A DNA stretch of 63,411 nt from Clostridia bacterium (GCA_017440965.1 JAFSGH010000075.1:1-63411); one strand, 5' to 3'; shown: positions 24,062 to 32,856, counted from the first letter of the stretch. A program made the numbers and translations. The notes: generated by a model not told the origin, from the sequence alone.

Positions 24062-24646
24062 ATGAGCATTGGATTTTCTTTCTTTTTTAACAGCATACTT
24101 CTCGGTGTCGGCCTTGCCATGGATGCCTTTTCTGTTGCTCTTGCTAACGGTCTGAATGAACCGGGGATGGAGAAGCACAAAATGGGATTTGTTGCAGGTA
24201 TTTTTTCAGTTTTTCAGTTCCTCATGCCGATGATAGGTTGGATATGTGTCTCAACCGTCGCACAATGTTTTTCAGCATTTGAAACATGCATTCCATGGAT
24301 AGCACTTATTCTTTTAGGATTTATCGGCGGTAAAATGCTTTATGAAGGGATAAAGAACAAGGATACCGATGAAGAACAGCCTGCTGTCGGCATAACAGGA
24401 CTTCTGATACAAGGAGTAGCAACATCCATAGATGCACTTTCTGTAGGCTTTACAATTGCCGAATATAATTTTACAGAGGCACTTTTAGCTTGCCTTCTCA
24501 TAGGCGTCGTCACATTTTTCATTTGCTTCGGCGGTATTGCAATAGGCAAAAAGGCAGGCACAAAGCTCAGAAACAAGGCAGGTATTTTCGGCGGTGCGAT
24601 ACTTATTTTTATCGGCTTAGAAATATTTATCACAAGCTTTATTTAA
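24062..24646 (+). CDS. mntP: MntP-family manganese efflux pump
   Basis: 194 residues, six hydrophobic helices in two similar halves. Conserved acidic metal sites are present: GLAMDAFSVALANG in helix 1 and ATSIDALSVGFT in helix 4, with ALILLGFIGGKMLYEG and AGIFGGAILIFIGLEI. MntP exports Mn(II) from the cytoplasm. The frame is open from 23993, but AGGGAG lies 6 nt before the ATG at 24062, giving the usual family length. Next to no metal regulator. Confidence 0.9.
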   Translation: MSIGFSFFFNSILLGVGLAMDAFSVALANGLNEPGMEKHKMGFVAGIFSVFQFLMPMIGWICVSTVAQCFSAFETCIPWIALILLGFIGGKMLYEGIKNKDTDEEQPAVGITGLLIQGVATSIDALSVGFTIAEYNFTEALLACLLIGVVTFFICFGGIAIGKKAGTKLRNKAGIFGGAILIFIGLEIFITSFI

Positions 24647-24740
24647 ATACAGAATATTGACAGTGTTAATTTTTTCTTTACTTTTCTTGGCAAATATGTT
24701 ATTATTTATCAAGAAATGTTTAACAGAAAGAGTGACTATA

Positions 24741-26303
24741 ATGAAAGTCAAAAGATTTTTTGCACTGCTGCTATCTATAATACTTTTATGTACCGTAGCT
24801 GTTCCTGCTGTGAATGCCTCTGAGGATACAGAATATCCTGTTATTTATGTTCCCGGAACAAGAAATCCGCTTTATGCTGATAAAAACAATCCCTCGCAGA
24901 ATAACCGAATATGGAAGATCGGTGTGGATGTCGGAGCTACAGTAAAAGAGGCTCTTGCTCCCTGTCTCAAGGAATTGGCTCTCGGGGTTGTAAGAGACGA
25001 TTATGATGCTTACTGTGATGAGCTTGTAAATACAGTTGTTCCGCTTTTTGAAAAGGTAGTTCTTGATAAAAACGGGGAAGCTTCAAACGGCTCAGGCGTT
25101 GAAAAGGAATCTGCATCAAGAAATTATCCCGTAAAGCACGGCAATTACAATTTCTGGGATTATCACTTTGTGTATGACTGGCGTCTTTCTCCTATGGATG
25201 TATGCCACCAGTTAAAATATCATATTGACCGCGTTAAGGCCCTTACCGGTGAAGATAAAGTTGTTCTGATAGGCAGATGTATGGGCGCAAATATGATTAG
25301 CGCATATTTCACTGAGTACTATGACCATGCAAAAGAAAATGTTGATTCTATCGTTATGTATGAGCCCTCCTCTCTCGGACTTGATCTGCTCGGTGCTATT
25401 TATTCAGGCCAGCTTTCTCTTAACGATGAAAGAGTAGATGAATTTCTCAATTATTATCTTGAGCATGAGGATCTTATAGAAGATGAAACAACTGCTGAAT
25501 TTGTTTGTGCTCTGGTCTCTGTTCTGCAGGATATGCGTATACTCGGTATCGGCACAGAGCTTGTCAATAAGCTTCTGGAGAATGTAAAGGATAATCTTAT
25601 TCCGAGACTTCTTTTAGGTACATTCGGCTCATTCCCCTCATTCTGGTCTATGATCGGAGAAGAGTATTATGAGGATGCAATGAAGTTTGTTTTCGGCGGT
25701 AAAGAAGACGAATACAAGGGATTTATTGAAAAGAATAATGACTGGCATTACAATGTAATGCAAAAGCTTCCCGAAACAATGAAGGCTCTTGAAGCTGACG
25801 GCGTTGATTTCAGCGTTATCGTAAAATACAATGTCCCCGGCTACCCCTTCTACGAAAACTCAAAGCAACAGGGCGACATGGTTTCTGATGTTTACCATGT
25901 TTCCTTCTATGCAACATCGGCAGACTACGGAGAAAAGCTTTCTGAAGAATACATAAACAGCCTTTCGGATAAAAAATATCTTTCTCCGGATCATGTGATC
26001 GACGCCTCAACCTGCCTGTTCCCCAATACAACCTGGTTTATCAAGGATATTTCTCACGATCCCTTCCCACCTTCAATCGATAAGCTTATCAAGGAATTTA
26101 TTTCATCAAACGGCGAGCTCACAGTATTTGATGATGAAAGATATTCTCAGTACCTTCAGTACGATGCAGAAAATGATACTATCACTCCTCTGACAGCTGA
26201 AGAAGAGGCTCCTGCAAAGAATGACCTGATAAAAGCTTTCGATAACTTTATTCGTTTTATTAAGGCATTTTTTAATTTTATTGCGATGCTTTTCAAAAAA
26301 TAA
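24741..26303 (+). CDS. Secreted LCAT/lipase-like alpha/beta hydrolase with Cys at the nucleophile elbow
   Basis: 520 residues with a signal peptide (KVKRFFALLLSIILLCTVAV). The mature part begins YPVIYVPGTRNPLY, the oxyanion-side motif of LCAT-like lipases, and contains FVYDWRLSPMDVCHQLKYHI then VVLIGRCMGANM. The nucleophile elbow is thus G-R-C180-M-G, with Cys where lipases have Ser. A likely His is in ISHDPFPPSI. The last ~25 residues are an amphipathic or hydrophobic helix that may hold the protein at the membrane. Likely an acyl-ester or thioester-cleaving enzyme, or an inactive binding relative. Start chosen after the in-frame ORF beginning at 24657 because the signal peptide begins here. 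Confidence 0.7.
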   Translation: MKVKRFFALLLSIILLCTVAVPAVNASEDTEYPVIYVPGTRNPLYADKNNPSQNNRIWKIGVDVGATVKEALAPCLKELALGVVRDDYDAYCDELVNTVVPLFEKVVLDKNGEASNGSGVEKESASRNYPVKHGNYNFWDYHFVYDWRLSPMDVCHQLKYHIDRVKALTGEDKVVLIGRCMGANMISAYFTEYYDHAKENVDSIVMYEPSSLGLDLLGAIYSGQLSLNDERVDEFLNYYLEHEDLIEDETTAEFVCALVSVLQDMRILGIGTELVNKLLENVKDNLIPRLLLGTFGSFPSFWSMIGEEYYEDAMKFVFGGKEDEYKGFIEKNNDWHYNVMQKLPETMKALEADGVDFSVIVKYNVPGYPFYENSKQQGDMVSDVYHVSFYATSADYGEKLSEEYINSLSDKKYLSPDHVIDASTCLFPNTTWFIKDISHDPFPPSIDKLIKEFISSNGELTVFDDERYSQYLQYDAENDTITPLTAEEEAPAKNDLIKAFDNFIRFIKAFFNFIAMLFKK

Positions 26304-26317
26304 GAATATTCTATCCG

Positions 26318-26349
26318 TTCCTCTTACAGCTTTGTAAGAGGAATTTTTT
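26318..26349 (+). terminator. Terminator of the lipase-like gene
   Basis: 11-bp perfect stem TTCCTCTTACA / TGTAAGAGGAA, 4-nt loop, six T. Confidence 0.9.
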
Positions 26350-26359
26350 GATTTTTCTA

Positions 26360-26411
26360 TTGACAAATCGGTTTACATACTGTAAACTAAAACTGTAGTC
26401 TACAATATGTA
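26360..26411 (+). promoter_or_regulatory. blaI-blaR1-type promoter with three overlapping operators
   Basis: TTGACA (26360-26365), 17-nt spacer, TAAACT (26383-26388). Three dyads with TACA/TGTA half-sites, typical of BlaI/MecI boxes: GTTTACATACTGTAAAC (26371-26387) over the spacer and -10, TGTAGTCTACA (26394-26404) and TACAATATGTA (26401-26411) at and after the start point. This predicts tight autorepression by the downstream regulator. Confidence 0.8.
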
Positions 26412-26433
26412 AACCAAATTAGGAGATGATAAT

Positions 26434-26796
26434 ATGATCGAATCAGGACTTGGAGTTGTCGAAGGCAGATTTGCCGAAATCATATGGAGCAATGAGCCTG
26501 TTTCGTCCGCTGAAATAGTAAAACTGGCAGAAAAAGAGCTTGGTTGGAAAAAATCAACAACATTCACCGTTTTAAGGCGTCTTTGCGAAAAAGGAATTTT
26601 CATAAACAATAAGGGCACCGTGACATCACTTATTTCAAAACAGGATTTTTTCTCTATGCAGAGCGAAAAATTCGTAGACGAGACCTTCGGCGGTTCACTT
26701 CCCGCCTTTGTAGCGGCCTTTACAAAAAGAAAAAAGCTGTCAAAGGAAGAGATCGAAGCATTAAAGAAAATGGTCAGTGATTTTGAGGAGGAATAA
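26434..26796 (+). CDS. BlaI/MecI/CopY-family repressor
   Basis: 120 residues. The winged helix-turn-helix is typical: EGRFAEIIWSNEPVSSAEIV, GWKKSTTFTVLRRLCEKGIF, and a C-terminal dimerisation part that includes FVDETFGGSLPAFVAAFTKR. Members repress by binding TACA-N-TGTA dyads and are inactivated by proteolysis triggered through BlaR1-type partners. Its own promoter carries three such dyads. AGGAGATGATAAT precedes the ATG. The next gene starts 2 nt after its stop. Confidence 0.92.
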   Translation: MIESGLGVVEGRFAEIIWSNEPVSSAEIVKLAEKELGWKKSTTFTVLRRLCEKGIFINNKGTVTSLISKQDFFSMQSEKFVDETFGGSLPAFVAAFTKRKKLSKEEIEALKKMVSDFEEE

Positions 26797-26798
26797 AA

Positions 26799-29264
26799 AT
26801 GGAAGATATTTTCATTAAAATACTCAATATGAGTATAACTGCTTCTTACCTTGCCGTTGCGGTCATTCTTCTTAAGGGAATATTCAGAAAAATGCCGAAA
26901 TGGATATCCTGTATTTTATGGGGGCTTGTGGGGCTTCGTCTTATTCTCCCGTTTTCATTTGAAAGCATATTAAGCCTTATTCCGAGCACTGAAACAGTCC
27001 CATCCGACATAATGCTGTCCCCCGAGCCGCACATTTCAAGCGGTATTGAAGCATTTAATTCAGCGGTAAATCCTATAATATACGAAAACTTCGCTCCCGA
27101 GCCCTTTATGAGTGCAAATCCCTTGCAGATAATTATTTTCATCGCCTCTGTATTATGGGTGACGGGAATCATATGTATGCTTATTTATACCGGGGTAAGC
27201 TATTTAGTATTAAAAAGAAAAACTGCCGAAAGATTAAAAACAGAAAACGGCACCTTTGTCTGTGACAAAATAGACTCTCCTTTTATTCTCGGTGTCATAA
27301 GACCTGAAATATATATACCCTCCGACACACCTGAAGATGCGCTCAGCTTTATAACCGCTCACGAAAGGGCGCATATAAAAAGAGGGGATCATTTATGGAA
27401 GCCGCTGGGATTTTTACTGCTGTCTGTTCATTGGTTCAATCCTTTAATGTGGATAGCATATATTTTTCTTTGCCGTGACATTGAAGCGGCATGTGACGAA
27501 AAGGTATTGAAGGAAATGGGTACAGATGTAAAAAAGTCGTATTCAAACGCACTTATCAGCTGTTCATCGCCGAGAAAGCTCATAACAGCCTGTCCTCTTG
27601 CCTTCGGCGAAACAGGTGTCAGATCAAGGATCAAAAACATCCTGAATTACAAAAAGCCGACACTATGGATAATAATTATTGCACTTATAGCAGGCATAAT
27701 TCTTTCTGTATGCTTTCTGACAGATCCGAACACCTCTTCCGATAATCAATTTATTACCGAGACTTCTTACGACGGTGTTTATTTAACGGTCGATGCAATA
27801 TTCAAGAATGCTGACGGAGACTTTGTATTCGACATAAAATGGCACAATGAAACAGACCATCAGGTAACCTACGGTGAAATGTACGCTATAAATTATATTG
27901 AAAACGGCCGGAATGTTTTACTGAACTCTGAACGGGAGTTTATTACCATAGGCTATCTGCTTGAGCCGCACTCAACAGCCAACAAGCAATACACTCTGAG
28001 CAATATTGATCTTTCAAGACCGGGCCGTTACTCCTTTAGCACAAGCTTTCATTTGCCGCACCGGACAGGCTACACCGCATTTTTTGAATTTACCCTTACC
28101 GAAGAAATGACAATTGAAGGTCAGGAACTTCGTGACATAAGTATCATAGGAGGTGCAGACGGTCCTGAAGCCGTACTTACCTCAAAGCAGATGACACTCG
28201 AGGATGTAATCAGAATATCAGAAATGAGCGAGGCCTTTGATTGGGATGATTTTGAAGGCTATGATTATATTACAGCGTGCTTCGGTGTTTATTCAAGAGA
28301 ATACAAAATCAGCGATATGTTTACTCTTCGTGTCATTGCATTAAAAGAGGGAGATCCGATAGATTCCGCGATACTGATAGCAAATGATTCAGAGGCGTCG
28401 GCAATCAACATCCAAAAGGATGATGTTGAAGCTTTTATTGAAGCGCATAAGAACAATCCCGTTGTAAGAAACATCTCCTACAGCACGGCAGTTATACCGA
28501 TCAATTATAATCAGAATACCGATTCTTATATGATAAAAGTCGGAGGCATACCGAAGTATGCGGCATTAAGCTCTGTAAGGGCACTTACCTGCGTAAGAAT
28601 AAAAGACACAGAAAAGCTTTCTGAATTTATAACCGTTATGGATTCGGTAACAAAACCGCTTTACGGTGAAACATTAAATTACCATCTCAGTACCTATGAC
28701 GGGGACTTCTTTGAAAGCAGCGAGCTCATTATCATACACGCACCCCCAACATATACAGGCAGCAGCCTCGGATGTGAATACGCCGGAGTATATGAAACTG
28801 AAAAAACGTTATCTATCGGTTTAAGAGAGTATACTTCCGGAGAAATTGCCGGAAATGAACAGCGTGACGCTTTCTTTTATTTATTTGAAATACCCGCAGA
28901 TCAAATAATGAATATTGAAGAAGAAAGCGTTATTATGTCTTCAACAGTATATCCAAAGGGAACAATAACCGATGAAAAGCCCGAATATATTTATACTTAC
29001 GAGGATTCTTCGCAAGATATATTCAAGCCTCATTTCATGCTTTATAAGGACGGCAGGTTTGTATTCAATTTCTCGCCCTTAAGCAGCTTTTATGCAGTCG
29101 GTACATATACTCATCAGGGTAATCATCTCATTCTTACAACCGATGACGGAAAATATACCTACAGATTCATAAAAAATAACGGAAGCCTTATCTTTGACGG
29201 TGAATACTCCTCCGAGCAACGCTTTTATTCGGATCTTGTTGACCGTGCCGTATTTACGAGATAA
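26799..29264 (+). CDS. BlaR1-type M56 metallopeptidase sensor with atypical extracellular domain
   Basis: 821 residues. N-terminal helices (about 13-30, 38-60, 110-140, 285-305) frame an M56 peptidase with HERAH (H188-H192) and the third-ligand region RDIEAACDEKV. The large region after residue 305 is extracytoplasmic. It starts with an Ig-like beta domain (YLTVDAIFKNADGDFVFDIK), has a IIGGADGPE motif, and ends with a beta domain (SPLSSFYAVGTYTHQGNHLI). I see no SxxK or KTG motif of a beta-lactam-binding domain, so antibiotic sensing is unlikely to be by acylation. Activated, it should cleave or release the BlaI-type repressor. Confidence 0.8.
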   Translation: MEDIFIKILNMSITASYLAVAVILLKGIFRKMPKWISCILWGLVGLRLILPFSFESILSLIPSTETVPSDIMLSPEPHISSGIEAFNSAVNPIIYENFAPEPFMSANPLQIIIFIASVLWVTGIICMLIYTGVSYLVLKRKTAERLKTENGTFVCDKIDSPFILGVIRPEIYIPSDTPEDALSFITAHERAHIKRGDHLWKPLGFLLLSVHWFNPLMWIAYIFLCRDIEAACDEKVLKEMGTDVKKSYSNALISCSSPRKLITACPLAFGETGVRSRIKNILNYKKPTLWIIIIALIAGIILSVCFLTDPNTSSDNQFITETSYDGVYLTVDAIFKNADGDFVFDIKWHNETDHQVTYGEMYAINYIENGRNVLLNSEREFITIGYLLEPHSTANKQYTLSNIDLSRPGRYSFSTSFHLPHRTGYTAFFEFTLTEEMTIEGQELRDISIIGGADGPEAVLTSKQMTLEDVIRISEMSEAFDWDDFEGYDYITACFGVYSREYKISDMFTLRVIALKEGDPIDSAILIANDSEASAINIQKDDVEAFIEAHKNNPVVRNISYSTAVIPINYNQNTDSYMIKVGGIPKYAALSSVRALTCVRIKDTEKLSEFITVMDSVTKPLYGETLNYHLSTYDGDFFESSELIIIHAPPTYTGSSLGCEYAGVYETEKTLSIGLREYTSGEIAGNEQRDAFFYLFEIPADQIMNIEEESVIMSSTVYPKGTITDEKPEYIYTYEDSSQDIFKPHFMLYKDGRFVFNFSPLSSFYAVGTYTHQGNHLILTTDDGKYTYRFIKNNGSLIFDGEYSSEQRFYSDLVDRAVFTR

Positions 29265-29372
29265 CCAAACTGCTTAAGAAAAGCATTTTTCAGGCAGTTG
29301 ATAAGTAAGCCGCTTTCCTATTCGGGTTATAATATCTTTTTTTCTTCATAGTAAGAAGCCTTCATTAACAAA

Positions 29373-29415
29373 AAAAGCTTAAGCTCTGCATATAACAGGC
29401 TTAAGCTTTTCTGTT
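29373..29415 (+). terminator. Terminator of the blaI-blaR1-type operon
   Basis: 12-bp perfect stem AAAAGCTTAAGC / GCTTAAGCTTTT with a 14-nt loop, then CTGTTTT. The ~110 nt between the stop codon and this hairpin hold nothing recognised. Confidence 0.75.
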
Positions 29416-29522
29416 TTATTATATAGGAAATTGCTCGCAATGTGAGCAATTTTGCGTATAACAAAAAACACCTTTTCGCCCCCAAGATTGGGGGACGGGG
29501 GGTTGAAGCAGAATGCTTTTTT
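29416..29522. repeat. Composite type A + type B repeat
   Basis: Type A (29416-29452) with intact TTGCTC-GCAATGT-GAGCAA core, followed by type B (29456-29522) containing CCCCCAAGATTGGGGG and ending in GAAGCAGAATGCTTTTTTA. The B end overlaps the stop codon of the minus-strand Dabb gene. The same A-B order occurs at 23.8 kb. Confidence 0.88.
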
Positions 29523-29823
29523 ACACTTCAAAATCAAGACAGCTGCGCTGTTTTGTATAGGGACGCACCTTTGTATCGGCTACCTCCTGATGTAAAGGAT
29601 GGGAAGCATAGAATTTAAGAGCAGCTTCGCTTTCAAAGGTTGAATCAAGCATTAAATCGGCTGTGGATGAAGCAAGACCTTCGGTGTTTACTTTTATATC
29701 GATAAGTCCCTCGATCTTACCCTGCAGAGATTCAAGTCCTGCCTTGATTCCTGTTTTTATTTCCGTTTTTTCCTCAAAAGAAAATTCATCCTTCAGATTC
29801 CATAAAATAATATGCTTTACCAT
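29521..29823 (-). CDS. Dabb-family (stress-responsive alpha/beta barrel) protein
   Basis: 100 residues, the usual size of a single Dabb ferredoxin-like domain. It starts MVKHIILWNLKDE, has the long helix with GLESLQGKIEGL, the LDSTFESEAALKFYASHP segment and the His in HPLHQEVADTKV. Dimers of such proteins form small barrels; some are cyclases or oxygenases, many have no known role. It is the last gene of the SCIFF unit, 2 nt after the decarboxylase-like gene. Its link to SCIFF is by position only. Confidence 0.85.
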   Translation of the reverse strand: MVKHIILWNLKDEFSFEEKTEIKTGIKAGLESLQGKIEGLIDIKVNTEGLASSTADLMLDSTFESEAALKFYASHPLHQEVADTKVRPYTKQRSCLDFEV

Positions 29824-29825
29824 AA

Positions 29826-31169
29826 TTAACCCTCTTTTACAACATTTATTTTTTTTATGCCGTAGTATTCAAAGCATCTTATTGCTTCTGCATTGAGTCT
29901 TTCACCGCAGACAGCCACCGGAACAGCGGGAGGACAAGAGACCGACGGAGAAGCAAGCACTCTGTTTTCAGCAAAAGCCGTGGATATCTCCTCTGAAGAA
30001 GAAAACAATGCATCCTTTACGCTCATTGCTCTGTAAAGCACGGGAATACTGACAATCTGAGTAACTGCTGCTCTTTTTTCTATTCCGATAAGTGTATTTT
30101 TAAGTCTGTTTATTTCATCATCTTCAGTGGATGTGCTGAACATAAAAACAATATAGTCGGGATCTGAAAACTCACATTCTATATTATCCTTACGAAGAAG
30201 CTCTGCCAATTCATCTCCCGTATAGCCGTAAGCCTTAGCAGCTAAAGTAAGCTTCAGAGGCTCGTTTCCTTTCACTGAATATCCGACCGAGGAAAGCCTT
30301 GTCTTTAATTCACATATACGCGCCTGCAGCTTTACTGTATCCTCATACATTTTATTGCACAGATATTCATTTGCTCTGTCAAGGGAAGTGAGTATCAAAA
30401 ATGACGGGCTTGTGGAAGAAAACAGCGACATTGCGTTTTCAGCCTGAGACTTAATCAGCGCGGGAGCTTTTTCGGATATATGAAGGTAACCTCCGCCGGT
30501 CAGAACAGGCAGTGTCTTGTGTGCAGAATCACAGCACATATGTGCACCGAGGCTTATAGGATGCATATTTTCGGGTAAGAAGCGAAGATATGCCCCGTGT
30601 GCATTGTCAACAGCCAATATGATGCCGTATTTATCGCATATTTCCGACATAGCCTTTATATCCGAAATGTTCCCGAGATAATCGGGACTTGTAATATAAA
30701 CAGCAACAGGCATTTCCTCACAGTCCGAAATACACTTTTCAAGATAAGAAGGACTGATATTCACGCTCAGAAGCTCCGCTTTTTCCTCGGGGAAGATCCA
30801 TTTGACATCAATATCAAGAAGAGCAGAAGCGGTCATAAAGACCTTGTGTGCATTTCTGCCTGCAAGCACCAAGGGATGCTTTCTAGCGTTTAGGGAATAC
30901 ATTTTAATAAGTGACAGCATTGCTCTTATTGAAAGAGATGAGCCTTCTGCAGAATACAGTGTTTTATATGTACCGAAAATATCGGATGCATTCTTCTGGC
31001 TCTCCTTCAGAATACCCTTTTCATTATAAAGGACATCGGCACCGTCTATTTCTGTTATATCAAAACCCGACTCAAGAGCCGCAATTTTTCCCTTATGCCC
31101 CGGCATATGAAGTCTTACAGCATTTTTTGTATTATATTCCTTGACGAAATCATAAAGAGGAGTATTCAT
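29826..31169 (-). CDS. Orn/Lys/Arg decarboxylase-like PLP enzyme
   Basis: 447 residues of the fold-type-I SpeA/YaaO-like group, including LHMPGHKG at the start, EIDGADVLYNEKGIL, LYSAEGSSLSIRAML, AVDNAHGAYLRF and the PLP lysine motif DSAHKTLPVLTGGGYLH. These enzymes decarboxylate basic amino acids (arginine, lysine or ornithine) to polyamine precursors; close Gram-positive homologues often have unclear substrates. Its start shares one base with the stop of scfB, so the two are translationally coupled. Confidence 0.85.
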   Translation of the reverse strand: MNTPLYDFVKEYNTKNAVRLHMPGHKGKIAALESGFDITEIDGADVLYNEKGILKESQKNASDIFGTYKTLYSAEGSSLSIRAMLSLIKMYSLNARKHPLVLAGRNAHKVFMTASALLDIDVKWIFPEEKAELLSVNISPSYLEKCISDCEEMPVAVYITSPDYLGNISDIKAMSEICDKYGIILAVDNAHGAYLRFLPENMHPISLGAHMCCDSAHKTLPVLTGGGYLHISEKAPALIKSQAENAMSLFSSTSPSFLILTSLDRANEYLCNKMYEDTVKLQARICELKTRLSSVGYSVKGNEPLKLTLAAKAYGYTGDELAELLRKDNIECEFSDPDYIVFMFSTSTEDDEINRLKNTLIGIEKRAAVTQIVSIPVLYRAMSVKDALFSSSEEISTAFAENRVLASPSVSCPPAVPVAVCGERLNAEAIRCFEYYGIKKINVVKEG

Positions 31170-32554
31170 CAGTTTACACCGTCAAGCGTTTTTGCCGCTT
31201 CAAGCATAATGGCACATTCCATTCTTTTCTTAAAGAGGTCACATCCGTAGGAATACACACCTTTTACGGAGCCCGTTGCGTGATATGCATTTGCGGCACA
31301 TCCGCCTGAGCAATAAAGCTTTGCCCAGCAATCCTGACACTCAGGACGGGTGTATACATTGCAGGACATAAATTCGTCCTGAATCTCTATGTTCGTAACA
31401 CCTTCAAAGACACTGCCGAGGCGGAATTTTTCCTCACCTACAAACTGATGGCAGGGATAAAGGTCACCCCAGGGAGTAACGGCCATATACTCTGTTCCCG
31501 AGCCGCAGCCTGAGACTCTTTTATAAATACAGGGACCGCCCTTGAGATCGATCATATAGTGATAGAAGGTAAATGGCTCTCCTTCTCTGTATTTTTGAAG
31601 CATAAGTTCAGCAAGCTTTTCATACTGCTCCATAACAATGCCCTTATCCTCATTCGTCAGAGCAGAAGGATCATCCTCAGCACAAACAACAGGCTCCATA
31701 CTGAGCTCCGTAAATCCCAGATCAAGCATTGTCTTGATATCCTCAAGAAAATCGGGATTATTATGAGTAAAAGTACCTCTCATATAATAATTCTTATTTC
31801 CTCTTGCTTTTACGAATTTCTGAAATTTAGGAACGATCTGCTCCCAGGAGCCTCTTCCCTGATAATCTACTCTGAATCTGTCGTGAACCTCTTTTCTTCC
31901 GTCAAGACTCAATACGACATTGCTCATCTCACGGTTTGAAAATTCAATAACATCATCATCCACAAGAATTCCGTTTGTGGTAAGCGTAAAGCGGAAATTC
32001 TTTCCTTTTTCTTTTTCGATGCTTCTTGCATATTCAACGAGTTGTTTTACAACGCCGAAATTCATAAGAGGCTCACCGCCGAAGAAATCCACCTCAAGAT
32101 TTCTTCTTGTACCGGAATTTTCGACAAGAAAATCCAATGCCCTCTTTCCTACCTCAAAGCTCATTACAGCTCTGTCACCGTGGTATTTTCCCTGACTGGC
32201 AAAGCAGTATGAGCAGTTAAGATTACAGGTATGAGCAATATGAAGACAAAGTGCCTTTACCACACCCGATGTTCTTTTTTTCAATTCACCTGCAATGGGT
32301 CTGAAGGTATCGGGAGCAAAAAGCTTTCCTGCTGACTTCAATTCTTCAATCTGATCACAGCATTCTTCTATGCTTTCGGCTGTGACTTCCGGATCATCGG
32401 GATATTTTGAAAGGATCTCCTTAACGATATCTTGTCTCTCGGCATTCTCATACATATTGATGATATCAAAAGCAACCTCATCAACAACATGAACAGAGCC
32501 TGAGCAAATATCAAGCACTATATTCATTCCGCCGAGTTTATATGAATGTATCAT
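31169..32554 (-). CDS. scfB: SCIFF peptide maturase, radical SAM/SPASM enzyme
   Basis: 461 residues. An N-terminal peptide-recognition region (RRE-like, ~1-95) leads to the radical SAM cluster motif HTCNLNCSYCFAS with C110, C114 and C117. The SPASM/twitch region holds two auxiliary-cluster Cys sets: CGSGTEYMAVTPWGDLYPCH, then PECQDCWAKLYCSGGCAANAYH and a final Cys at YGCDLFKKR. In characterised relatives the enzyme forms thioether bonds from Cys to non-alpha carbons (ranthipeptide type). Its substrate is encoded directly upstream. A terminator-like hairpin separates the two genes, which would favour excess precursor. Confidence 0.93.
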   Translation of the reverse strand: MIHSYKLGGMNIVLDICSGSVHVVDEVAFDIINMYENAERQDIVKEILSKYPDDPEVTAESIEECCDQIEELKSAGKLFAPDTFRPIAGELKKRTSGVVKALCLHIAHTCNLNCSYCFASQGKYHGDRAVMSFEVGKRALDFLVENSGTRRNLEVDFFGGEPLMNFGVVKQLVEYARSIEKEKGKNFRFTLTTNGILVDDDVIEFSNREMSNVVLSLDGRKEVHDRFRVDYQGRGSWEQIVPKFQKFVKARGNKNYYMRGTFTHNNPDFLEDIKTMLDLGFTELSMEPVVCAEDDPSALTNEDKGIVMEQYEKLAELMLQKYREGEPFTFYHYMIDLKGGPCIYKRVSGCGSGTEYMAVTPWGDLYPCHQFVGEEKFRLGSVFEGVTNIEIQDEFMSCNVYTRPECQDCWAKLYCSGGCAANAYHATGSVKGVYSYGCDLFKKRMECAIMLEAAKTLDGVN

Positions 32555-32612
32555 TTAATTCACCTGCCGGTTAAAATATCAGTAACACGGATAAAAACCG
32601 CTTCACAAAAAA

Positions 32613-32630
32613 TGCCGCCCGACGGCGGCA
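32613..32630 (-). terminator. Attenuating hairpin between scfA and scfB
   Basis: Minus strand stem GCCGCC / GGCGGC (extended by flanking T-A) with a 4-nt loop, followed by ATTTTTTG. It lies 20 nt past the SCIFF stop and 59 nt before the scfB start, so only part of the transcript would continue into the maturase. Confidence 0.7.
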
Positions 32631-32649
32631 AGTTTCTGTAAGAAATCAA

Positions 32650-32796
32650 TTATTCCTCAACCTTGTTTTCGCACTGCTGATTTGCAATACCGCAGCTTGT
32701 CTTGCAAGCAGACTGACAGGATGTCTGGCATTCGCCGCAACCGCCGTTCTTAGCGCTTTCGCAAAGGTTCTTTGTTTCAATTGTCTGAATTTTCAT
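32650..32796 (-). CDS. scfA: SCIFF (six cysteines in forty-five) ranthipeptide precursor
   Basis: A 48-codon gene not called by length-based ORF finding. The peptide starts MKIQTIETKNLCESAKNGG and its core reads CGECQTSCQSACKTSCGIAN, ending QQCENKVEE. Cysteines are at 12, 20, 23, 27, 31, 35 and 42; the C-x3-C-x3-C spacing and the ACKTSC block are the SCIFF hallmark. The radical SAM maturase downstream would install thioether bridges to residues such as the nearby Thr, Ser or Gln. Near-universal in Clostridia, its role is still debated (signalling has been proposed). GGAGGA lies before the ATG, and a consensus-like promoter is at 32828-32856. Confidence 0.95.
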   Translation of the reverse strand: MKIQTIETKNLCESAKNGGCGECQTSCQSACKTSCGIANQQCENKVEE

Positions 32797-32827
32797 ATTA
32801 TATATCCTCCGATAACAATTTTTTTAT

Positions 32828-32856
32828 AGTTTATCACAAAGTTTATAATAAGTCAA
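32828..32856 (-). promoter_or_regulatory. SCIFF operon promoter
   Basis: Minus strand TTGACT (32851-32856), 17-nt spacer, TAAACT (32828-32833). Confidence 0.7.

Noticed and set aside
26799-29264. Beta-lactam resistance sensor
   Set aside because: The M56 half fits, but no penicillin-binding motifs are seen in the outer domain and no beta-lactamase gene is near.
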